The translations under genes and the position numbers were made by a program. Shown in pieces: positions 45,501 through 56,230 of a stretch of DNA of 64,000 nt (position 1 is its first letter; every line of letters starts with the position of its first letter). Source of the stretch: Branchiostoma lanceolatum (taxonomy: Eukaryota > Chordata > Leptocardii > Amphioxiformes > Branchiostomatidae); assembly GCF_035083965.1 (NCBI RefSeq), contig NC_089731.1:1354001-1418000 (forward strand), read 5' to 3'. The notes beneath the pieces were generated by a model, which did not search any database, was not told the DNA's origin, and saw only the letters and a program-made list of their open reading frames with translations.

Positions 45501-46632
45501 TATGTTTACTTGGTGCCCTAGGCCTAAGTCTAGTTTGTATAGTGGCATCGTGTTTCATCATCATCATCATTATCTACAGTTTTCTACATCTGCAGTCGTA
45601 CAAACGTCCTGCAGCTACATTCAGCCTTTCTTCTTCCTCTTCCACTGTGCCTTGCGTCTTGCGAGCTTTCTTAGCACTTGGACTTTAGGCATCGTGTTTA
45701 GGTGTACCGAATCCTAACGAGTATTACGCTCCTTATTGCTTTTCAGGACAGGTGTTCTCTGTAAGAGTCCGGCGTAAACCTGACAGCGCTGCTGCTGCTT
45801 ATCGAAAGTGCGCAAAGCAGGGCGGCGTGCTGCCGCCCCGTCCGGAGTTGGAACGGGCCATACAGGCACAGGAGGAGCTTCGGCACTTACACTGCATGTG
45901 TGCATGGGTCGCGGATCCGTACGGGTTAGTAGGCTGGAATAATACAGATTTCTATTTTTTCTTTAGACCATGTTGATTCGATTATATGGATGACATCCGA
46001 GCGCGCATCAATTTTGTCCGTTAAAAAAAAAGATTTTGACCATACTGTAAATCGTACAAAGCAGCTGCAAATTGAGCAAATATAGAATATTTCGGAAAAC
46101 GGATGCTAATGACGCAAAATGACAAAGTCAAGGAGAAAGATGTGAAAGAAAAACATGAATAATCTATTATTCGGTATATAATACTCTGTGTGTTTAGTTA
46201 TTTGTTAAACCTTCCTGACCATCTAGATTTTATAATGAAGGCCCAAATCAATGAGGTGTAAGTACAACTGACAGACAAGCTGCTAAACTGAGGACTGGGA
46301 CTAACAAGATTGTCATAAGAAAATCTGTGTAAAAATTACATCACTGCAGTGGCTCCTGGCCATTTCGACTAAGCTACGCGCACTTTCTTTTTCGGGGGGG
46401 CTATCACATTCTCCTTTTCAATGCAAGTTGCTCCGTTGCAATTTGAGGCTTGGTTGGTGAAAATTGTAAGAACTCTGTTGTGTGGCGCACAGGTGTTTAC
46501 TGCGGTCTCCCTTTACCTCATAGGTATTGTCAGGAATGCGGTACCTGGGAGTGTATCTACCACCCAGGCCTTCCCCGCGAAGGCTGTGTGGAGAAGACAA
46601 GTGACGTCTGGTGCTTCTGCCCCTACGAGTGA
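42543..46632 (+). CDS. type II membrane protein with glycosylated coiled-coil neck and Link module (gene 2)
   Basis: Exons: 42543-42864, 44324-44472, 44629-45256, 45747-45924, 46524-46632. Phases match gene 1 exactly and the product is 461 aa. The N-terminus (1-134) has two repeats containing QDTTVETPQLDRNNDTGP-like sequence and ends EIIQQLQVNSMYQSD (Tyr101). TM is about 135-157 (LLFGVVKATVVMATLI). The neck (158-366) has 21-residue repeats of the type LENRSAVVSRLQDQVSTNDDR with NRS sequons. The Link module starts GQVFSVRV, continues AYRKCAKQGGVLPP and LHCMCAWVAD, and ends TSDVWCFCPYE. Two Link cysteine pairs can be placed. The start context and upstream CATTCGGTGAGA are shared with gene 3. 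It is probably a surface receptor for glycosaminoglycan-like ligands; this is inferred from the fold only. Confidence 0.85.
43480..43545 (+). repeat. partial duplicate of the exon 2 acceptor region of Link gene 2
   Basis: GCGCTCGCGAATTTTAGAGA, then CATCAACGTATATTGCAGCC, matches 44287-44326, including the acceptor AG. The coding part downstream is not preserved, so this is a decoy acceptor in intron 1. Confidence 0.65.
43775..44100 (-). mobile_element. tRNA-derived SINE, minus orientation (long form)
   Basis: The head is near 44098 (GTCCCCGTGGCACAAGCGGT) with a B-box-like GAGTTCGATCC. The distal half matches 14405-14600 (AAGCACACCGGGTCACCCCT, TTTTACGTGCAGAG, CATACACGGGGCC). It lies in intron 1 of Link-protein gene 2. 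Confidence 0.75.
45560..45700 (-). mobile_element. short 3' end of a non-LTR retrotransposon
   Basis: ATCATCATCATTATCTACAG and the following TTCCACTGTGCCTTGCGTCTT resemble the 3' end of the element at 27420-27766. It lies in intron 3 of Link-protein gene 2. Confidence 0.55.
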
Positions 46633-46644
46633 CGCATGGTACAA

Positions 46645-46880
46645 CAAGAAATAGTCACGCCTTCAACTATCAGAGCTACCAGCCCAGAATTGATGTGTTA
46701 AAAATTCGTATTTTCCTTGAACCATTGTAGAGTGGACTTCTTATCACCAGACACAGTAGGGACATCTTCACTGGATAGCTTTGAATAGCACTTGCAGCTA
46801 GGTGTGCAAAAGTTAGGTGTGGCAAGTCGTTCGGTGTAATATAGCCAGCTGCTGTCGCACCGTGTGCATGCGAATATCGT
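46645..46880 (+). mobile_element. decayed 3' end of the 19155-type retrotransposon
   Basis: CACGCCTTCAACTATCAGAG, AAAAATTCGTATTTTCCT and GTCGTTCGGTGTAATATAGC match 19420-19650 with frameshifts and stops. It begins 13 bases after the Link gene 2 stop codon, so it supplies the start of that 3' UTR. Confidence 0.75.
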
Positions 46881-48670
46881 GTATTACTAAGTTCAAGAGC
46901 ATATGTAGGCTCATCATGAACTTAGTACGAAGCTTTTTTGACGAACGTGGTATCATATGCTGTTGTCTGGTGTTACCATAAACTACACGATGGTGTGAAC
47001 TTGGTGAAAAATAGGAATGCTGTAAGTAACTGTATCGCTGTGAAATATATGTATACATGTGTGTAGTAGACAACAGGGTGAATACCAAAGATATCTAAGG
47101 ACTCCAGTGATAGTTCAACACGCTGTGAGTGAGATGTACAAGGAATAGAATGTGGCTACGGACTCGCATATAAATATCATGATATTAAGACTTTGAACAT
47201 AGCTTCAAAGCAATTATGACAATTGCAATATCGTAAGTACAAATAATGATTTGAATTAATGGCATAGGAAAACTACATCTTGTGTATGTAGATCTGTACC
47301 ATAGTATGGCATAGAAAAAAATGTATTTCCGATTACCCGACCAACTAGCAAAAACCTGCCGACCCTAGCTTTTTTGATCAACCGCTGGCTAGAAGTATAG
47401 GTGTGTGATGCAGGTGAGTGATGAAATTATAAATAGAATTCTAAGTCTTGCAATTTTTCTTACAGACGCCCTGTACTTCATCACAGATAATAGATTTAGG
47501 CTTTGAACAGTTGATGTGTAGTAAAAATGTGTAGAAAATAGAATTGTGCTTCTTTGTTAAGTTTATCAATATACTTGTGCAATTCATAAAACAGAAAGCC
47601 GTTGTTGTCGTTACGTTTTCCACAAAGGCGCAGTCATCTGACGAATACAATGGTTTGGTGCACAGGGTAGAATATGAATTAGTGTGGTAATATTTTAAAT
47701 TATTTTTTTTCTGAAATGGTAGGAAAAAGACTAAAATTGAAAGTGAACAGCCTGTGGGTCTGTTTAAGACGATTGCACTGAATGTTAGAATACTCGGAAG
47801 TATACATGGACGCCATTGTAAGTTTTATCGCATCCTTTAAATATAGTAATCCTGTGTCACAAGCGAATGTGATGTAATATTGTAGGATGGTAAATATTGT
47901 GATGTGAAGTGATATGTGAATAAACAAATATTGTTGGAAAACGTACAGTGTTTGTCAGCTTGACTTACCCACTCCTGAGTACAGTGATATCTAACATGAA
48001 TCATGAAAAAAACTTTCGCCCTGCTGTCTTATTCTGTATTTTTAACCATTTTACCGAGTTGCTATAGAAATATTGAAAGACACTAGAGGTCATTGAAAGA
48101 AGTTTGTTAGAATTCGCTGTTCAAGGTCAGTCACCTGAAGTTTCTGGACGCCTAAAGGTCTCTCAAAAGAAGGGTTCTCACGAAAACAACACACCTTGAT
48201 TGTCTCGGCCTTTCTTCGATTCACAGGGTGGGTGGGCAATCATACGTTACTAATGAGAAGCACAGTGTGTGGCACGGTCTTTGAAGCCATGTTTGTAATC
48301 ACTGAAAACTGGCTTTTCTTGCCTAATAAACGTTGGGTTTGTATACTCACAACATACAAACAAGCAAGCAAAGAAAGCACCTTATTCCCTCGTTCCTTAG
48401 GTTTGTTGAGTCTTTGTCGCCTTTCTTTTATTGCATGTTCTCAACCCTTTCGAGAGAAAAAATTGATAATTTCTGTTAAATGAGAAGCCGTTTGTTCTAA
48501 CACGGCGCTTCAAAGACTTTCATCACACACACACCATGTTAATTCTAGTCCCTTTGTGTGCCCTCGAGCTCTGGAGTAGAAGCAACTAGACAATTACGTC
48601 TGTATTTCATTTCATTGGTGTAAACCACGAAACATTGCGTGTAAATCATTCGGTGAGAAGTCCTGCTGCC
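46881..48670. other. 3' UTR / intergenic sequence with candidate polyadenylation signal
   Basis: AATAAA at 47919-47924 could end Link gene 2. Otherwise AT-rich sequence without recognisable features. The last 30 bases before 48671 resemble the leader of Link gene 2. Confidence 0.4.
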
Positions 48671-51600
48671 ATGGCGCAGCGGGCTCACGACACCGCCGTA
48701 CTTGCCGCTACCATAGCGAGGCGGGCTCTCGACACCTCTGTCCGTCCTTCTGCCATGGCCGAGCGGGCCCAGGACACTACATTTAGTCCTTCTGCCACGG
48801 AGCAGCAGGCACAGGACACACCTGTCCGTCCTTCTGCCATGGAACAGCGAGCTCTAGACACCTGCACTGCCGCCCGTCCTGCTCCCATGGCTCGGCAGTC
48901 TCTGGACACACCCGCCCGTTCTTCTGTGACAGAGCAGCGGGCCCCAGACATCCCCGCACGTGCTGCCGCCACTGAGCAGCGGGCTCAAGACACGTGTCTG
49001 CCCGCCCGTCCTTCTGGCATGGCTCGGAGGGTCTTGGGCTCTCCCGCCCGTTCTTATGTGACAGAGCAGCGGGCCCCAGACATCCCCGCACGTGCTACCG
49101 CCACGGAGCAGCGGGCTCAGGACACGTGCCTGCCCGCCCATTCTTCTGCCACGTCTCGCTGGGCTCTGGGCTCTCCCGTTGATGCTTCAGCCATGGAACA
49201 GTGGGCTCCAGAGCTTCCCGCCCGTCCTGTCGCCAGGGAGCAGGGGGCCCCAGACCTTCCCGCCCGTCCTGCTACTATGGCTCGGCAGTCTAAGGACACT
49301 ACCGTTCGTCATTCTGCCACGAAGCAGCGGGCTCCAGACATTCCCGCCCGCGTTACTTCACTGCGGCTTCGGCCTGAGGACTGTCCGGTCCCGCCGCCTC
49401 CACCAGACCGATGCCTCGACCCCGACGGCAGCGGACCGACCGGACGACGGACGCCGAGTAAGGACGAAACGCTGAAGACATCTAAAGTGGCGAGAGGCGG
49501 TCGCCAGCCAGGAGTGGCCGAGATCATTAGACAGCTGCACCCCAACGCTCTTTACGTCTCTCGGTCCCAGTCCTCAGGTTAGTACTATTAATCAATTGAA
49601 ATATTATCATGTTGTATAATGATATAATCATATATATATATAATCATATATATATAATATTGCATCATGATATTGTACATTGTATTGTGAAATATTATTA
49701 TCAGAATTGTATTGTCATATATTATCATATTCTATATGATTATATTGTATTATCCCTTATCATCATATTGTATCAGTATTATATTGCATTCTTGTATATC
49801 ATTATATAACATTATCATAAATCATAATATATGTATCATTATATACCATTATATTGTATTATAGCGTACGTTATTATATTGTGTTTTCGTAATGACATTT
49901 AAGCCGGTAAACCACCTGCATTTGTACGGACGTAAAACACCAGTTTTGTACAGTAAGTACAAGCTGCACAAGACCGGATTATGAGGTTTCATTCACTTAC
50001 ACGGGGATGAATCCCTACTCTTATTGATAAGTGTATTGGGTCCTTTTAACATGCTCGAGGTGTGGCTCTCCTCAAACACGTCCCCAACCGAAGCTAGGTA
50101 CTCATTTTTATCTCAGTCGAGTGAGGAAATTAGGTGAAAAGTGCCTTTCCCAAGAGCATTGCAATGACATTTGTGACATTGGTGCGTACTAACAACTCGC
50201 ATTGTTTCTGAAAAGAGTATGAGGAAAATTTAACGACACACAAGGCGCTAGCAGAGGTACATATAAAAGAAAGAGCAAGACGACAGTCTCAAACTCAGGC
50301 GGTAACATTTCCCAATAGATTTTCTTGACGGTCCAACAGTTCCCTATATCTACAATCTACTTACATTACCGATTGTGTTCTTATTCATTGTCCTTAAAAC
50401 ATTTTGCCGTGTTGTGTTGTACATGTACCTGGCACTTGTAACTGGTACCAACAGTCAATTCAAAAACGTGCATGAAATTACAGACCATTCTAACAGAACA
50501 CTACGGTGCTGAAATATTTTGGAACATAAAATTTGACAATTGACCAAAATGACTGTGATTTCACATCTTCAGTATCATACTTTCAGTATCCTCTCGTGAT
50601 TACCGAGCGAGTTTGAATCTCTGCTGTGTAAAATACACCAATTACAATGTATGAGATGCGGTATCATACGAGATTAGTCTGCTCAGGACGTTTGTTTATC
50701 AGCTCTGCAATGGCGTCACTAACTCTGAACCCTCTGTTGTTCTTTGACATTTTCATAGAATTAAGAGACCAGCGTAGATTACCCTCCAAGCAGAGGTTCG
50801 ACTCTGGCTAGCGTATTATGACGTGTTTCTAGCATTAAGCGTTTTTGTCGGGCTTTCTATTTTGTCCCATTTTCTTTACAAAATAGAAATCTCGACAAAA
50901 ACGCCTAAAACACGTCAAAAACCAACATCTGCTCGAAGAGTAAATGTAGATGAAGTGGTGGCGTTTTCTCTCATAACTATTCAGCAACGCAAAACTATAA
51001 TAATTCTACAGGTACGCTAAGGCCACAATATTACAAAACGGTACATGTGATCGAGGCCCACTCAAAAATGTTTGAGGTTAGAACACCTGGATATCTGATG
51101 TGTGTACACCTCTGGTATTGCTGATGCTGCATTAGTAGATCTCTAGCTCTTTAAGTGATTATCGAGCCGTCGAATGTACGATTGACTAGCTAGGTTGGCG
51201 GACGAGATCGAGATGTCGCGGGTTCGATTCCAAGCATTCCAGCTAGACGTTGTGACCTTGGGAAAGGCACTTTACATTTACGTTCTTCAAGCCGTAGCTT
51301 TTTATAGGCCGTAGGGGCAGTGAGTTGTTACCCACTGTGTTAGAAGGGGGAGCCCAACTCTTTTCTTCCACCGTCTGAGGATAGTATGGGATTACGTATA
51401 TATAGAATACAACACGGGGTATTCCGTATCATCCGAGGTACCAGCCCGACCGCGGGTCGGATCGCCCGACGGCCGTAGGCCGTCGGGCGATCCGACCCGC
51501 GGGAGGGCTGGACCGAGGGTGATGCGGAATACAACGTGTTGTATTTTATTTATGTCATACCTTGGTCTTACCCACCCGAGAAAACACGCATTTCAATGCG

Positions 51601-54600
51601 GAATGCGCCAGAAGTTGAGGGAGTTTTGTGTCCTCGAACAAGAAACTGTAGCAACGTTGATTCCAATCTCCGAATCCGGTATTCGAATTTCTGTCGGTCG
51701 CGCAACCGGCGCGCTCGAAATGCGTTCGAAATATTCTATGGAAGCCTGTGTGATAACACTTCCGAACCCTATGTGATCCGGATAGTTATCACACGGTCCG
51801 GAACACCCGTATCAGGCCCAGGCATGACATAAATACCTATATTAACATGAAAATACTTTTTATGTGGTGGTCTTATGATATCTGGGGGAATTATGGAACT
51901 TGATACGTTGATGAAAGTTACACATCCAGGTATAGAATTTTCAAGGACAAAATCAATCAATGAAGAACAGTATGGTTTAGTTCTGCCAGGTTATGTTAGT
52001 GACGCTGAAGAAGAGTGATGGATGTCACTTGAAATGTCGGGATGCAATGTTATCCAGTTCTAGTGATTGAATTGTCTTTTTGAATATAAGAGTTGGTGTT
52101 CTGTTCTGATGAAACAGCCACTGTCGAAATGTCACACGATGACCTAGTCCGGTCAGTCATACAACGATAACTCTGTTTCAGATGACCCAGTGGAAGAGAA
52201 TGGTTTGAGAGGCCGTCTTAATCGTGCCTACAGCAGGATGACAGAAAAAGTCAGGAAGTCTTGTTCTCCAGGTTTGTACTCTTCTTTGTATTACATGTGT
52301 CATGTACTATGATTATATTGAAGCATTACATATGGTTACATTATTATCTCCATGACAAATGGAGATATAGTTTTGGGTGTGTCTGTCTGTGTGTGTTTGT
52401 TTGTGTTTCCGGACTACTGTAGCCAGCATAACTCAAGAACCTCGGGATGAATTAGAACGATATTTGGTATGTGGGTAGGTGTTGGGAAGCCGAAAGTCAA
52501 GGTCGATTTAATTTGTGACCTTCGTACCAATTATGCAATTATGGTACCAATTCCTAATTTCAGTTTATTGTTTAAAAGAACTCCATTAGTAACATTATGC
52601 TTTAATTATTCGGTATTATTATATATCTCTATATCGTACTCATATATTTCAGACGATGAGGCCAAAGAGAAAGGTTTACGAGGCCGCCTCAATCGCACCC
52701 GCGGCTGGTTGGCAGAGAAAATGAGAAAGTCTGGGTCTGCAGGTTAGTACTTTTTTCAGTATGCTGTAATATTGCGTATTACTATATTGTATTAGTATAT
52801 AATGCTATTATGTCATCATGCAGTCTAACCTTGCCTCAGCAACCACTCATCTACATCTACATAGGTGTTGCCCCCAAATAACCCCTTCAGGGGCATAGTA
52901 GGGGGGGAGTTGAGGTCCCGGGCTAACGCGGTCAGGCCTCCAGCCTGGCACGGAACGACTCAACGGTGGGAGCCGTCGCAACCGTGCCAGGCAGGGTGTT
53001 CCACTGAGGGATGGTACGGGGAAAGAAAGAGTGTTTATATGTGTCGGTTCTAGCGTGGATGGTGTGAAACTTGAGGTCGTGGCTCCCCCGGGTGCGCCCC
53101 TGGGCTGGTTTCAGCAAACTGTGTCTATATTAATGTGGTTATTAACAAGTTTGTAGAAGAAGGTGAGGCGGGCGTTCCTCCTCCTTTCAGAGAGAAGGGG
53201 CCACTGCAGGTTCAGAGGAGCGGTTGGTCCCCCCAAATGACCATTACATTTGCACGATATACACCGTAGTTCCCACTTTACAGGAAAAATATCTACAAAG
53301 AGATGCAGTGTAAGTTAGCAAGTTCTAACTTGTTCAACCGAATCTATCTTCACCATGGTGCTATTGTTATTGTTGTGAAAATTACAATGTTTATCTGAAT
53401 TGTTTCTGACCCTGATGATTGACTGACATCAATGGCTGACGCCGGTGCCAAAACTTGCTGAAATCGTCAATTTGAAATATGGGCTAGGTGCTGCTGTCAA
53501 TCAATTTTGGTCGTTGAGTTAGGGACTGATAAAAAGTTGTTGCTGATTGGTTGGTTGGTTAAGACAGCTGGTTGCTTAGCAGAGGGTCTTGGCTATGTAA
53601 AATTGGATGAGACTGTTTTATTGTGGCTTGTGACTGGAGGTTGCCCGGCTATGTCTGACTGTATCATAACATTACACACTCATCACGCCCTTGTTTCCGA
53701 CGACGTGGGGACAGATGGCGGTTTGCGCAGCCGCCTCACTCTTGCCTACCGATGGATGGCAGAGAAAGCGTCATGGTCTCGTCTTTTTGGCGTTGTCAAG
53801 ACGACTGTCGTCATGGCAACGTTGATTATTCTCCTGGTGCATCTCAACTCCCCACATCCAGAATCTCATACGGTTTGTTCATTTTCGTGTGTCTTGATTT
53901 TATTTTACCTCCGTCACATTCAAATTGTATAGGGTAAAATAAACCAACTAATAAGTCTGTTAGTCATCTATAGACACTAGCATTGTGTTATTGAAATAGA
54001 GGCTAACCAAGAAAGTCAATTACTTGGGTATGCAAAGCAATGCAGCACTTGTGTATGGAGAAGTGAGCACATTACTTATAGAACTATAACAATACTAAAG
54101 TTACTGATAAGCAACTGGAGACGTTTTGTAAACGTCCAGACGATTCAGACAGCAGTCACTGACAAAAAACGGGGGTGCTATCTGAAACGTCTGACCGTTT
54201 ACAAAACTTCTTTTACAAGTTGTTGCTTGAGTAACATTTGTGTTGAGTTTCTCATTTTGTGGATGTCCAGCCTACATCGACGTACTTATGATAAACCTAA
54301 AACGTCCTCAACTAAAAAGTTAAAAAAAAAGAAGAAGTTAAATTCCTCCCACACCATTATTGATGTATAGGGCGGTGCCCATCTCCGTTTCATAGCCCTG
54401 GGCCACACTGTGGTGCAATCACTGTAGCAGGGGGCTAGTTCACTGGCAGTGAAGTGTGTTTAACTTCCACACTGTTTCATAAGTATTACCATTTTTATAA
54501 AGTCTTTGGTATGACTCAACTATATACGAAAAATGATGCATGGTTTCTGTACAGGCGGACTACCGATCTTCACTGACCAGTCGACTAGAGGGACCAGTAC

Positions 54601-55103
54601 TGACCCTTGAGGAACACACCGACAACGAATCTTCACAAGTCGACCATCCAGAAGACCACGCTTTGACAGATGAACACGGGTTCGAGAACAGCCATCTTCA
54701 AGACAAAGTATCGACCCTTGAAGACCGCCTTGACAACCGCTCAGCTCTGTACACCATTCTTAAAGACCAAGTATCGACCCTCGAGGAACATCAGATGAGC
54801 GGCCGTGAACGAAACACTCATTTTGGAAAGCAAGTATCGACCCTTGAAGAACACTACAAGAGCCAGTCTGCACTGCTCAACCGTATGAAAGGCCAAGTAT
54901 CTACCCTTGAGAAACAGCGCAAGGACCGCTTGACACAGGCTAGCAGTCTGCAAAACCGAGTGGCAACCGTGGAGGAACACCTCAAGAACATGGGGAACCA
55001 AGTATCGACCCTTGAAGAACATTCCAAGAGCCGCTCAGTTCTGATGAACCGCCTACGGGACGAGGTATCTTCACTCCGGAAGCATGTCAGCAACCAGGAG
55101 TGA
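48671..55103 (+). CDS. type II membrane coiled-coil protein, Link paralog without a Link module (gene 3)
   Basis: Exons: 48671-49577, 52182-52271, 52653-52742, 53715-53872, 54555-55103. Phases agree and the product is 597 aa. Residues 1-230 are sixteen repeats of 14-16 residues of the type TEQRAPDIPARATA. The exon ends EIIRQLHPNALYVSR (Tyr295). Two 90-base exons encode related juxtamembrane segments (GLRGRLNRAYSRMTEK and GLRGRLNRTRGWLAEK), and the TM exon repeats this motif before LFGVVKTTVVMATLI (about 386-400). The neck (416-597) has QVSTLEEH-type repeats. It ends at a TGA where the Link exon would follow. Beyond it the same frame reads a remnant, TWNAWCICP, like the Link C-terminus. The TM exon's ancestral acceptor is mutated to CG; an in-frame AG 15 bases downstream can replace it. 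Confidence 0.75.
49600..49870. repeat. AT-rich simple sequence
   Basis: TATAATCATATATA-like and ATTATATTGTATTA-like units run through the start of intron 1 of Link-paralog gene 3. Confidence 0.75.
49985..50170 (-). mobile_element. SINE tail, minus orientation
   Basis: GAATCCCTACTCTTATTGATAAG, GGGTCCTTTTAACATGC, GAAGCTAGGTACTCATTTTTA and AAGTGCCTTTCCCAAGAGCA follow the order seen at 35290-35500. The tRNA-like head is absent. Confidence 0.65.
50781..50940. mobile_element. fold-back element, CTCTCCAAGCAGAG family
   Basis: ACCCTCCAAGCAGAGGTTCG and the right end ATCTGCTCGAAGAGTA enclose mirrored GGCGTTTTTGTCG / CGACAAAAACGCC arms. Flanks AGCGTAGAT and AATGTAGAT are compatible with a decayed 9-bp target duplication. 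Confidence 0.7.
51190..51360 (+). mobile_element. tRNA-derived SINE, plus orientation
   Basis: GGTTGGCGGACGAGATCGAG, B box GCGGGTTCGATTCC and TGGGAAAGGCACTTTACA are present. A GGGGCAGTGAGTTGTTACCC block follows, as after 14600. Confidence 0.7.
51400..51832 (-). repeat. 433-bp composite inverted-repeat unit, copy 2
   Basis: This is the reverse complement of 31697-32130, including the GC-rich hairpin (here at 51405-51545) and the ATTTATGTCATGCCT-bounded part. It lies in intron 1 of Link-paralog gene 3. Confidence 0.85.
52360..52520 (+). repeat. dispersed repeat, plus orientation
   Basis: ACAAATGGAGATATAGTTTT to GTATGTGGGTAGGTGTTGGG is the reverse complement of part of 33540-33740. It lies between exons 2 and 3 of Link-paralog gene 3. 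Confidence 0.65.
52850..53235 (-). mobile_element. decayed non-LTR retrotransposon, ORF2 C-terminus
   Basis: On the minus strand LQWPLLSERRRNARLTFFYK and, after a frameshift and stop, SHDLKFHTIHARTD then SFFPRTIPQWNTLP give the typical CR1/Jockey C-terminal order. The 3' end is GTAGATGTAGATGAG-like at about 52850. It is antisense inside intron 3 of Link-paralog gene 3. Confidence 0.85.
54090..54290. mobile_element. fold-back element with tail (11645 family)
   Basis: GATAAGCAACTGGAGACGTTT and CCGTTTACAAAACTTCTTTT are the imperfect arms. The tail with TTGTGGATGTCCAGCCTACATC matches the tail of 11645-11847. Confidence 0.65.
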
Positions 55104-56230
55104 AAGTTCCGCATTGAGCTGCAGGAAGGGCTGAGGACGTGTGACTGGGGTCCGACCTGGACATGGAATGCCTGGTGTATCTGCCCTACCAACACGTGAG
55201 AACTGACCAGAAGCATGATAACCAGGACAATGTCTGCACTCACGTGGCCATGACGTATGTATAGTCCGCCATGTTGGCTGGTTAAACCTGGAAGTTGTCA
55301 GGTAAAAAAAAAACAGACTTAAATTGTGGATTGTTAACCCTGTTGATGGCAATGTAGCAGAAGCGATTTTGTTTTGTTCTCATGGCATTTTGATCACTAC
55401 AAGATCTTTGCTGCACACAATGCTGAAATTCTAAGTTGAGTAGTGATAAGCAGAAAGTCATATATTAAATGTTGTAACTGGACCCAGTGTAAACTTGGGA
55501 CAGACTCTTTTCAAAGGTAACTTCACTAGTAAGTTTATTTGCTGTTATTATGATTTTCAAGATGCTGATCTTAATATTTTGGCATAATGTAGAGTTTAAT
55601 ATCACACTATCGGACTTTTCCAAACATGTCCAAACATTAGGGAAAAGGCAGAAATGCAAGATGTCGCCAAAGTTGTGACATTGATTCTTTTGTCACCTGT
55701 ATTCGGTGTTAGCATGCTCAGTAATACCATGGGGGTGGTAATACCAAATATTTTTTAGCCCCCTTACCTTGGTAATATGTAACATTATTTGCTTACCATG
55801 TCAATGCTCATGTATATGTTTGGCAGGAATGTTTCCTAAAAATGTTGTATAGTAACACACCATACAAATTTTGTACAAAATTAATGCACTGCTGATTGTG
55901 ATGTGTAATGTCACACTGTAGGCAAAAATATAGGCAAAAATGTTGCATGTTTCCTGTAAGCTGAAAACACAGATGTTGCCAAAAACTGATTGCTGACTTG
56001 TATTCAGCATCGGGACACTCAGTAATACTTGCATACCTAGTCATTACATGTTTGACAGTAATGTTTACTGTACTTTCTTGTAAAGTAGCACACAATAAAA
56101 CTAAGCAGCACAACATGATGGGATATTCAGAGATCAATTAATGACTGAATGAATGAATAGATGGTTCAAAATCATGTCACTCAAAATTGCTCAAATTTTA
56201 GATCAGGCTTGTAGACTCTCTCTTAAGGGC
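55104..56230. other. downstream region with relic Link C-terminus and candidate polyadenylation signal
   Basis: Bases 55104-55196, in frame with the neck of gene 3, still read TCDWGPTWTWNAWCICP followed by a stop. AATAAA occurs at 56096. Otherwise AT-rich with an imperfect internal duplication (CTCAGTAATAC at about 55718 and 56012). Confidence 0.45.

Noticed and set aside
48685-49545. several 60-127 aa frames on both strands over Link-paralog gene 3 exon 1
   Set aside because: They are shadows of the 42-bp coding repeat, which keeps all frames open. Only the frame with ATG 48671 joins phase-matched exons.
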